Shown here piece after piece: positions 26,344 through 35,496 of a stretch of DNA of 64,000 bases. Source of the stretch: Chitinophaga horti (lineage in GTDB: Bacteria; Bacteroidota; Bacteroidia; Chitinophagales; Chitinophagaceae); NCBI RefSeq assembly GCF_022867795.2, contig NZ_CP107006.1, positions 3,720,001 through 3,784,000 of the forward strand, written 5' to 3'. The position numbers were made by a program, and so were the translations under genes. Numbering within the stretch: the first letter of the stretch is position 1; every line of letters begins with the position of its first letter. The notes beneath the pieces are model-generated. The model saw only the letters and a list, made by a program, of their open reading frames with translations. It was not told the DNA's origin and made no database searches.

Positions 26344-26368
26344 GGCGCCACGCATGAGCAGTGGCGCC
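26344..26368. repeat. Perfect 8-bp-stem hairpin between recombinase remnant and lipoprotein
   Basis: GGCGCCAC (26344-26351) and GTGGCGCC (26361-26368) form a stem with a 9-base loop. There is no clear T run on either side, so it may be a weak terminator for the leftward lipoprotein gene or part of a recombination end. Confidence 0.4.
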
Positions 26369-26475
26369 TCCAAATCATTATGTTATTCAATAATGAGGAA
26401 GTCAAGAAGTGCAGTCCCTCATCAGGCATCTAAACTCATTCGTTTTATTTTCCGGAATAGAAAATGGACTTCAAG

Positions 26476-26982
26476 TTATCTCGGAAATTTTTGTAACTGC
26501 ATTGAAATGCTAGCACGAATCGAACTGTCTGAGAGTTGATCATTGACGTCATTCTTCTTAGATAACTCTTTGTTCATAACCTCTATCCCAGCTTTGAGCT
26601 CCTGGAACAAATCCTCATTTATTCCTATCTCAGCGCCTGAGTTCAGGCCCGTGGAAAGCCTTTTGTTCTGTACGGAGACATTCGAATAGAACCGATAGAC
26701 GGTGGTTCTAAACAGGTTCATAGTGTCAACGCTAAAAGACTTATTGGCTTTCGATCTTTCAAATATATTCTTGGCTGCCGACAGGGGCAGATTAATGTGT
26801 TCTTTACTTTTGGCCAACTCTAAAAGGCGCTCGTCGGAGATTCGTTTTTGAAATCCAGCATTGCTCGCATTTGCTTCATTTAGCTGCAGCCCGTTAAGTC
26901 CAAGTGGGCTTCCGTCGAGGCTCTTGTCTCGACCACAGGCTACTAATGCCATAATGGAAATGCATATTATCAACGTTTTCAT
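26476..26982 (-). CDS. Putative lipoprotein of unknown function
   Basis: 168 residues. The N-terminus K-T-L-I-I-C-I-S-I-M-A-L-V-A-C-G is a lipobox signal with Cys16 as the lipidation site. The rest is polar, mostly helical in character and Lys/Asn/Ser-rich, with no motif I recognise. Base composition is clearly more AT-rich than the flanking core genes, and it lies between the recombinase remnant and the chitin-binding-like gene, so it is probably cargo of the same island. Confidence 0.65.
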   Translation of the reverse strand: MKTLIICISIMALVACGRDKSLDGSPLGLNGLQLNEANASNAGFQKRISDERLLELAKSKEHINLPLSAAKNIFERSKANKSFSVDTMNLFRTTVYRFYSNVSVQNKRLSTGLNSGAEIGINEDLFQELKAGIEVMNKELSKKNDVNDQLSDSSIRASISMQLQKFPR

Positions 26983-27047
26983 ATTGGGTATTATTTGATT
27001 GAAAGGTGGTCAAATGCTTATAAGAAGAGATTGTAACTAAAGATGGG

Positions 27048-27554
27048 CTACAGGTAAGTTGATCTATAATTAAAGGTTATATTCGCAGCATCAGAACTTG
27101 TACTTGCCGAGTGGTGGTAAGTCCTGGGAACCGTGCCCCAGATGTAATCGCTATGTGTAATGCTGTTACCGGGCAGTAAAATTCCGGCATAGATCGTTGT
27201 ACTTGATGTAAACTGTTTGGTCCAAACTAGTGTTACACCTAAAATATTGTTGTTGGTAGCTTTCCCATCCATTTGTGTACCTCCTGAAATTACCATGTCG
27301 ATGCTTGAGTTTGGCGGATTGATTAATGCAAATGACTTATTCACATCACCGCCTCCGCAATTGGATAGATCAGGCCAATCACATCTTTGCTCGACCCAAT
27401 TGAAATAAAGACCAGGCGAACAAGTATGTAATACACAAACATCGTCAATGCAAGCATAAAATGATTCGCAGTCGGGACCAGGCAAATAAGTTTCTTCTTG
27501 AAAACTAACTAATGCAGGACTAATAATTAATAGACTAATTAACAAACGCTTCAT
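27048..27554 (-). CDS. Secreted protein with peritrophin-A/CBM14-like chitin-binding domain
   Basis: 168 residues from the ATG at 27554; the frame extends to 27596, but the signal peptide M-K-R-L-L-I-S-L-L-I-I starts here. Residues about 22-66 read as a CBM14 domain: Cys29, E-S-F-Y-A, Cys35, then Cys40, Cys45, S-P-G-L-Y-F-N-W, Cys58, D-W-P, Cys66. The F-Y-x-C, C-S-P-G-L-x-F-N and C-D-W-P elements are the family hallmarks. One canonical Cys ahead of the first is missing and one extra (Cys40) is present. The remaining 100 residues are Ser/Thr/Asn-rich and beta-like, with no family recognised. CBM14 is mainly an animal and viral domain, so its presence here is unusual. Confidence 0.65.
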   Translation of the reverse strand: MKRLLISLLIISPALVSFQEETYLPGPDCESFYACIDDVCVLHTCSPGLYFNWVEQRCDWPDLSNCGGGDVNKSFALINPPNSSIDMVISGGTQMDGKATNNNILGVTLVWTKQFTSSTTIYAGILLPGNSITHSDYIWGTVPRTYHHSASTSSDAANITFNYRSTYL

Positions 27555-28274
27555 AAAGAAAATAGGTTTACAGGCAATATACAGACGAACTTTCATATAG
27601 AATTAGTAATTTCTAGGTATATCGATATACTAAAATATCAACTCTACGATCATCTGGTAGCCGGTCTGTTTGAACCTGACTCCAAAAACACATTTGTCTA
27701 AAAGCCTCGAGTGGTATTTCGGCAAAACTGGTTAGTAATTCCGCAAACATGATGACACCATGTTCCGCATTAAACTTGCAGCAATTCCGCCGAAAAGTGG
27801 TCCGTTTGACCTGCAGATTAGAAGTTTATTGATTGGTGTCTTCCTAAGCTGGCATGAAAAATATGTTCTAAGCGCCGCTGAGAAGAGCATGTGGTTGTCA
27901 TCAGGTACAAGCCAGAAGGTGCTGGAAAATCGATTGTAGGCCTTTATTTAAGTCGTGTGTCAAGGAGATGGGACCTGCGGATCAGATAAACCTAAAGTCG
28001 CAAGCCGAAGTGCCTATGTAAGGCAAGACGAAATCCTTCGTTAACTTGCCAGGCCAGCAAACCCTGAAGTGAATTTCTTTCGCCAGTTAAAATGTGACCA
28101 CTTTGCAGCGAAATCAGCTGACCACTTTGAGTGAAATATGCAGCAATGAACTACAGCAAAGAAAAAGAATACAATCCGCCAGCTTACTTTGACGGTGTGG
28201 CTTACCATGGTTTGCGAATAATTATCTATTATTGCTAAGATTTCGAAGTATTTTAATAACGATTTTATAAGCAC
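27555..28274. other. 720-base non-coding region with IS21-like end remnants
   Basis: No frame here looks like a gene. AAAGTGGTC occurs at 27794-27802, and its complement GACCACTTT at 28096-28104 and 28120-28128, giving inwardly facing multiple short repeats with 24-bp spacing on one side. That resembles the ends of IS21-family elements, with about 330 bases between them and no transposase left. A related stretch at about 27705-27750 has further GTGG/GCAAA repeats. The right part also holds the ECF sigma promoter region. Confidence 0.4.
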
Positions 28275-28880
28275 ATGGCATTGAAGCCTCTTAGTGATGA
28301 AGCGGAGTTACTGGCGATGATTGCAGCCGGTGACCAGCGTGCTTTCACTAAGATGTTCAACCACTATCAACGTGACCTTTATCTTTTCAGTAAAAGCGTT
28401 ACTAAATCTGAGGAAGCCGCAGTGGAAGTGGTTCAGGATGTTTTTTTAAAAATCTGGTCAGCGAGAACAGAGCTTAGTAGCATAGACAATTTCCCCGCTT
28501 TTCTGAACCGTATTGTCCGCAATCATTCCCTGAACGTACTAAGAAAAATCGGCAGGGAAAACCGATTACGTTATCCGCTGAAAGCTGACCAGACGGGACT
28601 TGAAAACGTACTGCCGGATCAGACAACGCATCAGGAACTTGACTATAATGATGCCGTTCGGCTTCTCAATACCGTACTTGCCGAACTACCCACTCAGCAA
28701 AGGCTGGTATATCAGCTCTGCCACGTCGAAGGATTGAAATATGAAGAGGCCGCACTAAAGCTTGGCATCTCTGTGGAGACCGTCCGGGTGCACATGAAGC
28801 GTGCCATCCGCAAAATCAGGATTCAGTTCGCCAATCATGCAATTCTATACCCTTTGCTGATCATTGCCCTTGCCAGATAA
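28275..28880 (+). CDS. ECF RNA polymerase sigma factor (unit 1)
   Basis: 201 residues. Region 2 spans about 15-85 (F-T-K-M-F-N-H-Y-Q-R-D-L-Y, then V-V-Q-D-V-F-L-K-I-W), a linker follows, and region 4 spans about 125-185 (L-P-T-Q-Q-R-L-V-Y-Q-L, then Y-E-E-A-A-L-K-L-G-I-S-V-E-T-V). This is the FecI-like subgroup of Bacteroidota, controlled by a FecR-type anti-sigma factor, which follows 123 bases downstream. It should direct transcription of the SusC gene at 30385. The C-terminal hydrophobic tail is common in this subgroup. Confidence 0.93.
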   Translation: MALKPLSDEAELLAMIAAGDQRAFTKMFNHYQRDLYLFSKSVTKSEEAAVEVVQDVFLKIWSARTELSSIDNFPAFLNRIVRNHSLNVLRKIGRENRLRYPLKADQTGLENVLPDQTTHQELDYNDAVRLLNTVLAELPTQQRLVYQLCHVEGLKYEEAALKLGISVETVRVHMKRAIRKIRIQFANHAILYPLLIIALAR

Positions 28881-29003
28881 CTTTATATTGTTGATAATTA
28901 ATCTTTTGCATCTTTTTTTGGATCCTATGTAACCCTAAGCCTCCGCCAATGGTGTCATTGTTTACGAACGCACAATTGTGCCCGTAATCGACAAATCACC
29001 AAA

Positions 29004-30173
29004 ATGACCAACAGCAACCCAAGACTGGAGGAACTCCTGATCCTCTATCTAAACGACAAGGCGACCGATCTTGAAAGGGCGGAATTTTTTGATTATGTAG
29101 AAAACCCGCTTTATGGCGGTCAACTGGAAAGCCTCCTTTCCGGCGCGTATGAGCAAGACCGGAACGGATCAGGAATACCTCCCCTGCAGCAGCAGCTTGT
29201 TTTGAATTATATATTCGCATCCGAAGCCGTGCGCGAGCCGAAAACCCGGAATATCAGGGTCTGGCAAAGAATTGCCGTGGCTGCATCGGTTGTTGCCTTG
29301 ATGATCTGCGGAACCCTCTATTACCAGCATACGCAAGACCGTCCCCAAACCATCGGTCGAAACAATGACATTGCCCCCGGAAAACAGGGCGCGACGCTGA
29401 CCTTATCAAACGGAAAAAGCATCAGACTGACCGATGCAGCAAGTGGGCTACTTGCCGATGAAACAGGCGTACGTATCATCAAATCGGATAAAGGGGACCT
29501 CGTCTATGAAATCAAAGACAATCCGGGTGACGCAGAGGCTATGAACACGCTGTCAACAGCAAACGGGGAAACCTACCGGCTGCGTTTGCCTGACGGTTCC
29601 CTTGTCTGGCTGAACGCCGCCTCAAGCCTCAGCTATCGGGCAGGCCTTCTCAAAGGCGGAACAAGGCATGTTACCTTGTCTGGTGAAGGCTATTTCGAAA
29701 TCGCCAAAGACAATGCCCATCCTTTTATCGTCAGGGCTGGCAAGCAGGATGTCGTCGTGTTAGGCACCCATTTCAACATCAACAGTTATCCCAATGAGGC
29801 AGCGATCACAACGACACTGCTGGAGGGCAGCGTAAAAGTAAATGCGGGTCACCTGACAAAAACCCTAAAACCGGGTGAGCAGGCCCTGAACAGCGGCGAC
29901 GGCATCACGGTGGCCGTAGCGGACCGCGATAACGCGCTGGACTGGAAAGACGGGGGCTTTGACCTCAATGACCAGAATTTCAAGACGGTGATGCGCAAAA
30001 TTGCCCGGTGGTATGATTTGGAGGTTATTTATGATGCATCCGTTCCCGACGATCTTGAATCCGGCGGATGGATCTCCCGGGAAGAAAAACTCTCGGAAGT
30101 ACTGAAAGCAATTTCTTCAACAAGCCTGATCCATTTCAGGATTGACGGGCGCAGATTATATGTTTCGAAATAG
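29004..30173 (+). CDS. FecR-family anti-sigma factor (unit 1)
   Basis: 389 residues. A cytoplasmic N-terminal sigma-binding helix bundle (about 1-85), one membrane helix (about 92-112, A-V-A-A-S-V-V-A-L-M-I-C-G) and a periplasmic FecR domain (about 190-285, L-P-D-G-S-L-V-W-L-N-A-A-S-S-L and G-E-G-Y-F-E-I-A) are followed by the C-terminal DUF4974 (about 310-388), which resembles a short secretin/TonB domain. It senses occupancy of the partner receptor through that receptor's STN domain and releases the sigma factor. Order and spacing match the next gene, an STN-bearing SusC. Confidence 0.93.
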   Translation: MTNSNPRLEELLILYLNDKATDLERAEFFDYVENPLYGGQLESLLSGAYEQDRNGSGIPPLQQQLVLNYIFASEAVREPKTRNIRVWQRIAVAASVVALMICGTLYYQHTQDRPQTIGRNNDIAPGKQGATLTLSNGKSIRLTDAASGLLADETGVRIIKSDKGDLVYEIKDNPGDAEAMNTLSTANGETYRLRLPDGSLVWLNAASSLSYRAGLLKGGTRHVTLSGEGYFEIAKDNAHPFIVRAGKQDVVVLGTHFNINSYPNEAAITTTLLEGSVKVNAGHLTKTLKPGEQALNSGDGITVAVADRDNALDWKDGGFDLNDQNFKTVMRKIARWYDLEVIYDASVPDDLESGGWISREEKLSEVLKAISSTSLIHFRIDGRRLYVSK

Positions 30174-30384
30174 ACAACTCAAATATCATTAACACCCATT
30201 ATAAATCTTAAACAGACATACATATGAAATAGAACTACGCGAAATTATTAACAAAACAACCAGACCTATTCAGATCTGGTTGGAGCCTGGTCATGTAACC
30301 AGATAAACTGATCAACCATTAACCTGCAGCGAGCTTTTCCCGTGGAAAGTTGAAGCCTGCTGCAATCAACCAAACTCAAAACAA

Positions 30385-33300
30385 ATGTATAGATTTTATA
30401 CCAGGAAACTAGGTGTGCCTGAGCGGCTGTGCCATAAAATACTGTTGATTATGCGACTAACCACCATCGTACTCATCGCATCCCTTTTACAAGTCAGTGC
30501 CGCAACATTTGGGCAGCGCATTAATTTGAACCAAGCAAATATCAAACTTCAGACAGCCCTTACCGAGATCCGCAAGCAGAGCGGGTTTAGTATGGTCTTT
30601 GACGGAAAGATCCTCTCTGACAAACAACGTGTAAACATTACTTTGAAGGACGCCTCGCTGGATGAGGCGCTCTCATCCGTTTTAAGAGGATCAGATTTGA
30701 CATACAAAATCGAGGGACGGATCATCCTGATAGAACCAAAAGCAAAACCGTCGCTTCTGGATAACATCGTCAACCGGCTTAATGCCATTGACGTAAAAGG
30801 GACGGTTGTAGACGAAAGCGGGCAGCCGCTGGTGGGGGCCTCTGTAAGGGTTAAGGGAACCGGAAAGGCCGTTATCACAGGGGAAAGCGGAACCTTCACA
30901 CTGACCAATGTCGAAGAAAACGCGGTCATCGTTATTTCATATCTCGGCTACCAGACAAAAGAAGTAAATGCTTCAGCCAACATGGGCGCCGTAACGCTGA
31001 GTGTTCTGGAGGGGAAGCTTGCGGAGGTGTCGATTGTCAATACAGGCTACCAGCGGATTGCACGTGAGCGAAGCGCCGGCTCATTTGGAAAGCCCGATCA
31101 TGAAATTATGCGTAACCGCTCCACCAGCATGAACGTGATCCAAAGGCTGGACGGTCTCATCCCCGGACTGACCATCAACAACGCGCCGGGAGGCAGCGGC
31201 GTTTTAATACGGGGTTTAAGTTCCATCAACTCCAACCGAACGCCATTGGTTGTTGTTGACGGTATTCCGGTTGCCGACATTAATTCGATCAATCCGCAGG
31301 ATGTTGCAGACGTAACCGTTTTAAAGGACGCTACCGCTGCCTCTATCTATGGCGCTAGGGCATCCAACGGCGTGATCGTGATCAGTACCAAAAAAGGAAA
31401 AGCGTCAGAAAAACTCACCATAAACTACGATGGCTTTTTGAGCTTTCAGGGTAAGCCGGACCTCGACTATCAGCCTTCTCTGACCAGCGCACAGTATATC
31501 CAGGCGGCAAGGGAAGTTTTTGATCCGGTGGCCTATCCCTGGAATACAGCATCCGCGATGCCAAGAGGGCTTAATAGCGTTGCGATACCTCCCCATGAAT
31601 TAATTCTCTATAACCAGGCCCGAGGGCTGATCACCCAGGCGCAGGCCGACAAAAGCCTGGACAGTCTCGCAGGTATCAGCAACAGGGGCCAGATCCAGGA
31701 CCTCTGGTACCGCAACGCTTCCTTGATGAACCACACGTTGTCCTTTAACGGCGGCGGGAAGGTGCATGCGATATATGGCTCACTTGCCTACACGGACACC
31801 AGATCCAGCCAACCCGGCGCAAAGAACCAGAGCTACAAAATTAATGTGCGACAGGACTTTAAAATTACCCCGTTTCTCAGCGCCTTTCTCATCACCGATC
31901 TGACCAACACCATCGGCTCATCTCCGCGGGAAGTAAACGTAACCAACAGGTTTTATCCCTACCAGCTGTTCAGGGATGAAAAAGGAAATAGTTTGTCAAT
32001 GCCATACGTAGGAGACTTTTCTGATGCAGCAAGAGCCGAAGCGTCAGCAAGAGGCAGAATTGACCTGGACTTTAAGCCGCTGGACGACGTCGGGCTGGCT
32101 GACAACCGCAGTAACGCCCTGCTCAACAGGATCACAGGGGGAACCACACTAAATCTCTTCAAAGGACTGCGCTACGAAGGTGTCTATGGTTACATCAGGG
32201 GACACTATAAAAGCACACGATATGACGACAACCGCAGTTTCGTGCAGCGAAATGAACTCTTGCAGTTTACCGTAGCGGCAAACCCCTCGGTGACGCCTGT
32301 TTACTACCTTCCTGTGACCGGCGGAAAGTTCTTTACCAGCAATGGTATACAGCGGGACTGGACGATCAGAAACCAATTTGTCTATGACCGGGAATTTCAA
32401 AACATGCGCCACCAGGTGACCGCCTTATTGGGGCAGGAAGCGCAGGAACAGCTCCTGACCACCAACGAAGGCACCGTCAGGGGATACAGCAGACAGCTGC
32501 GCAGCGGCATGCCTGTTGATTATGCTGCCCTCAGTTTGGGTTTACAAAATCCTATTTTCATGAATAACCTCGGCAGGAGCGTGCTGCCTGCGGACTTTTA
32601 CGTTGAAAGTGAAGCGCAAACCCGTTTTAACTCCTATTATGCGAATGCTGCCTACTCGTTTTTGAGCAGGTATTCGCTGAATGCCAGCTGGAGAATTGAC
32701 AAGAGCAATCTCTTCGGACTGGAAAAAGGGGCACAGAACCGGCCGCTATGGAGTGCCGGCGTCAAGTGGATGATCCATCACGAACCTTTCTTTAAAGATG
32801 TAAACTTCGTCGATAAGCTCGCACTTCGTGCCACTTATGGCGTCACCGGAAATGCACCTGTTCCCGGCACCGCTTCCTCTTTCGACATCCTGACTTCCGC
32901 TTCTTCGGCTTCTTTGCCGGGCGGCAGGACTCTCTCGATAGCCACTCCTGGAAATCCCAAGCTTTCCTGGGAGAGCACCGCAACCGTAAACTTCGGAATC
33001 GACTTTGCGTTGCTTAACAATCGCATCTCCGCTTCGGTGGATTATTACCGGAAAAAAACCAACGACCTGATCGGCCAGCTGGGCGTGAACGCGCTTACCG
33101 GCTTTTCCACCATCGTGGGAAACTTCGGCAGCCTGCAGAATAATGGCATTGAAGCTTCGATCACTTCGACCAACATCGACCTAGCGAATTTCCAATGGAC
33201 GAGCCACCTGGCCATAGCTTATAACAAAAACCGGATCACCGAACTAAGGCTGCCCGCCCCTGTGACAACAGGTGAACAGCTGATCAGCCAGGTCTATTTC

Positions 33301-34002
33301 CCCGGTTACTCGGCGTATGCGCTTTTTGCCTATAACTATGCCGGCCTGGATGCCATGGGTGATCCCATGATCAGCCGGGCAGACGGCAGTGTGACCAAAG
33401 CCAGAAATGTCTCTGTGCCTGCTGATATCGCTTACAAAGGCACAAGCCAGCCGCCGGTCAGCGGAGGGCTCACCAACACGTTCTCCTATAAAGGATTTTC
33501 ACTGGGGCTTAACGCAGTGTTCAACCTGGGACATAAAATGAGAAGAGACGTCGGAAACTTTTATACCGGCCGGTTGATCGGCACAAACGCCCTTGGCCTG
33601 ATTGCGGGCCGTTACACTTCGGCCATCAACTTAAACCAGGGGAATATCCATACCATTTTCAATGAGCGCTGGAAGCAGCCCGGAGACGAGCTCCTTACAA
33701 ATGTGCCTGCTTATGTGAGCAACACTTCGCTTTCCACCAGCAGGCGCGATATCGGATATTTCATCAACGGGGACCTTAATGTACTGGATGCCTCCTACGT
33801 AAAAATGAGGGACATCACCCTCTCCTATTCATTGCCACAGAGGCTCGTAAACAACCTGAAGGTCGGCAGCATCACACTGAGGACACAGGTCTCAAACGTG
33901 ATGCTCTGGAAAGCAAATAAATACGGAATCGATCCTGAATTCTTAGGAGGTATCCGAAACATGCAGGGGGTGATAACCGCCGGTGCAAACGTGTCCTTTT
34001 AA
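30385..34002 (+). CDS. SusC/RagA-type TonB-linked outer-membrane receptor with STN domain (unit 1)
   Basis: 1205 residues. A long leader and signal peptide (to about 45, ending T-F-G-Q) is followed by an STN domain (about 55-115) that signals to FecR, a carboxypeptidase-regulatory-like domain (about 135-215, V-K-G-T-V-V-D-E-S-G-Q-P-L-V-G-A), a plug (about 230-340, with I-R-G-L-S-S-I-N-S-N-R-T-P-L-V-V-V-D-G and the S-I-Y-G-A-R-A-S-N-G-V motif) and the barrel. It forms a pedal-bin complex with the SusD protein encoded 17 bases downstream. The 211-base leader upstream includes a small hairpin (AACCAGA 30258-30264 / TCTGGTT 30275-30281). The ligand is unknown. Confidence 0.95.
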   Translation: MYRFYTRKLGVPERLCHKILLIMRLTTIVLIASLLQVSAATFGQRINLNQANIKLQTALTEIRKQSGFSMVFDGKILSDKQRVNITLKDASLDEALSSVLRGSDLTYKIEGRIILIEPKAKPSLLDNIVNRLNAIDVKGTVVDESGQPLVGASVRVKGTGKAVITGESGTFTLTNVEENAVIVISYLGYQTKEVNASANMGAVTLSVLEGKLAEVSIVNTGYQRIARERSAGSFGKPDHEIMRNRSTSMNVIQRLDGLIPGLTINNAPGGSGVLIRGLSSINSNRTPLVVVDGIPVADINSINPQDVADVTVLKDATAASIYGARASNGVIVISTKKGKASEKLTINYDGFLSFQGKPDLDYQPSLTSAQYIQAAREVFDPVAYPWNTASAMPRGLNSVAIPPHELILYNQARGLITQAQADKSLDSLAGISNRGQIQDLWYRNASLMNHTLSFNGGGKVHAIYGSLAYTDTRSSQPGAKNQSYKINVRQDFKITPFLSAFLITDLTNTIGSSPREVNVTNRFYPYQLFRDEKGNSLSMPYVGDFSDAARAEASARGRIDLDFKPLDDVGLADNRSNALLNRITGGTTLNLFKGLRYEGVYGYIRGHYKSTRYDDNRSFVQRNELLQFTVAANPSVTPVYYLPVTGGKFFTSNGIQRDWTIRNQFVYDREFQNMRHQVTALLGQEAQEQLLTTNEGTVRGYSRQLRSGMPVDYAALSLGLQNPIFMNNLGRSVLPADFYVESEAQTRFNSYYANAAYSFLSRYSLNASWRIDKSNLFGLEKGAQNRPLWSAGVKWMIHHEPFFKDVNFVDKLALRATYGVTGNAPVPGTASSFDILTSASSASLPGGRTLSIATPGNPKLSWESTATVNFGIDFALLNNRISASVDYYRKKTNDLIGQLGVNALTGFSTIVGNFGSLQNNGIEASITSTNIDLANFQWTSHLAIAYNKNRITELRLPAPVTTGEQLISQVYFPGYSAYALFAYNYAGLDAMGDPMISRADGSVTKARNVSVPADIAYKGTSQPPVSGGLTNTFSYKGFSLGLNAVFNLGHKMRRDVGNFYTGRLIGTNALGLIAGRYTSAINLNQGNIHTIFNERWKQPGDELLTNVPAYVSNTSLSTSRRDIGYFINGDLNVLDASYVKMRDITLSYSLPQRLVNNLKVGSITLRTQVSNVMLWKANKYGIDPEFLGGIRNMQGVITAGANVSF

Positions 34003-34019
34003 TTTAAAAGTATAGAGAA

Positions 34020-35453
34020 ATGAAACATACTATATATTCAACCTTGTTTTTACTGGCGTTAACGTTGGGAGCCTGTAAAAAGAGCTTTCTTGAAATCACG
34101 CCCTCAGGAAAAGTAATTGCGGAAACAACCGCTGACTATGACCTGCTGCTGAACAGCCTGACACTGGGAAACCAATTTATGACCTACGCGCAGGCCATGG
34201 GTGATGAGATGGCGGCAATTGAGCCCTATTTTGGCGGAACTACGCTCCAGCAGCAGCGCGCCTTTAAATGGGAGAGCACCATTTACGAGCGGGAGGAGGA
34301 TGCCCCGGAGATTATGTACCCGACCACCGCACTATATATTTACAATAAGATCATTAACGAAGTAAGCGACTCAAAAAATGGCAGTGATGCGCAGAAAAAC
34401 GAGGTAAAGGCCGAGGCACTGGCGGGAAGGGCATGGACCTATCTGCAGCTCATCAATATCTTCGCCAAGCCATACAATGCCTCCACCGCGTCTGCAGACC
34501 CTGGTTTTCCAATCATCCGGGAAGCCGATGTGACGATGGGTGATTTTCCGAGGTCCACCGTCAAAGAGGTGTATGACTTCATCATCAAAGACCTTCAGGA
34601 CGCCATCCCTGGTCTCCGCCCTGTTCCGTTACACAGGTTCCGGATGTCAAGACCTGCAGCTGAAGCCCTGCTTGCCAAAACCTATCTGTTCATGGGGAAC
34701 TTTACCGAAGCGCTTCCGCACCTGAACAACGCCATGGCCGGCATTGCCGCCTCAACCTACCCCGTGATACTGTATGATTATAACACGGCTTTTGCAACCG
34801 GCCCTCTGGCCCCGGTAACTGAATTCGGACCAAGTATACCCAACCTGTATAACAATCAGGAAAGCCTCTACTCCAGGCAAACTATGGGCGACTGGACGTC
34901 CCTCACCAACGCCCTGCTGCTAAGGCCGGAGACAATGGCGCTTTATGGAGCATCTGACCAGCGCAGAGTGTTTACACGGAACAACCCCTTTCCCGGAGGA
35001 GCAGCATTCCCGCGGAATATGGCGCAACGGGTCGCCCCCTTTTCACCGATCATCGGCATGGTCGTCCCTGATGTTTACCTGATGCGTGCAGAAGTGAGGG
35101 CACGTCTGAACGATCTCACAGGAGCTGTTAGTGACCTGGAAGCGTTAAGGGTCAAGAGAATGCCTGCGGCAGACGCTTCGGTCCCTGCACCGGTTGCCGC
35201 AGACCGCGCTTCCCTGGTGAAATTTATCCTGGAGGAACGCATCCGGGAATTTGCAGCCCTGGGTTACCGCTGGTTTGACATGAGACGCCTTTCGGTTGAT
35301 CCTGAATTCAACGGCACGGTGAACAAGCAGCATATCTTATACACGGCTGACGGAAACATATCGCAAACCTTTACGCTAACGGCCGACAGGCTGACATTTA
35401 AACTGCCGCCGAAGGTATTATTCGAAAATCCCGGCATGCAGGATAACCCTTAG
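34020..35453 (+). CDS. SusD/RagB-family outer-membrane lipoprotein (unit 1)
   Basis: 477 residues. A lipoprotein signal with L-G-A-C-K-K (Cys19) is followed by the SusD N-terminal motif F-L-E-I-T-P-S-G-K and TPR-like helices (A-L-A-G-R-A-W-T-Y-L-Q-L-I-N-I-F-A-K-P-Y). The C-terminal region has E-E-R-I-R-E-F-A-A-L-G-Y-R-W-F-D-M-R-R, the usual SusD end motif. It captures ligand at the cell surface for the SusC partner directly upstream. The substrate cannot be read from sequence. Confidence 0.94.
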   Translation: MKHTIYSTLFLLALTLGACKKSFLEITPSGKVIAETTADYDLLLNSLTLGNQFMTYAQAMGDEMAAIEPYFGGTTLQQQRAFKWESTIYEREEDAPEIMYPTTALYIYNKIINEVSDSKNGSDAQKNEVKAEALAGRAWTYLQLINIFAKPYNASTASADPGFPIIREADVTMGDFPRSTVKEVYDFIIKDLQDAIPGLRPVPLHRFRMSRPAAEALLAKTYLFMGNFTEALPHLNNAMAGIAASTYPVILYDYNTAFATGPLAPVTEFGPSIPNLYNNQESLYSRQTMGDWTSLTNALLLRPETMALYGASDQRRVFTRNNPFPGGAAFPRNMAQRVAPFSPIIGMVVPDVYLMRAEVRARLNDLTGAVSDLEALRVKRMPAADASVPAPVAADRASLVKFILEERIREFAALGYRWFDMRRLSVDPEFNGTVNKQHILYTADGNISQTFTLTADRLTFKLPPKVLFENPGMQDNP

Positions 35454-35496
35454 ATTACAATCAACGTTGTTAAACAATCGTGATAAAAATATTCAT

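Noticed and set aside
27900..28060. Possible group II intron fragment in the non-coding region before the ECF sigma gene
   Set aside because: No GUGYG start, domain V hairpin or reverse-transcriptase frame could be recognised.
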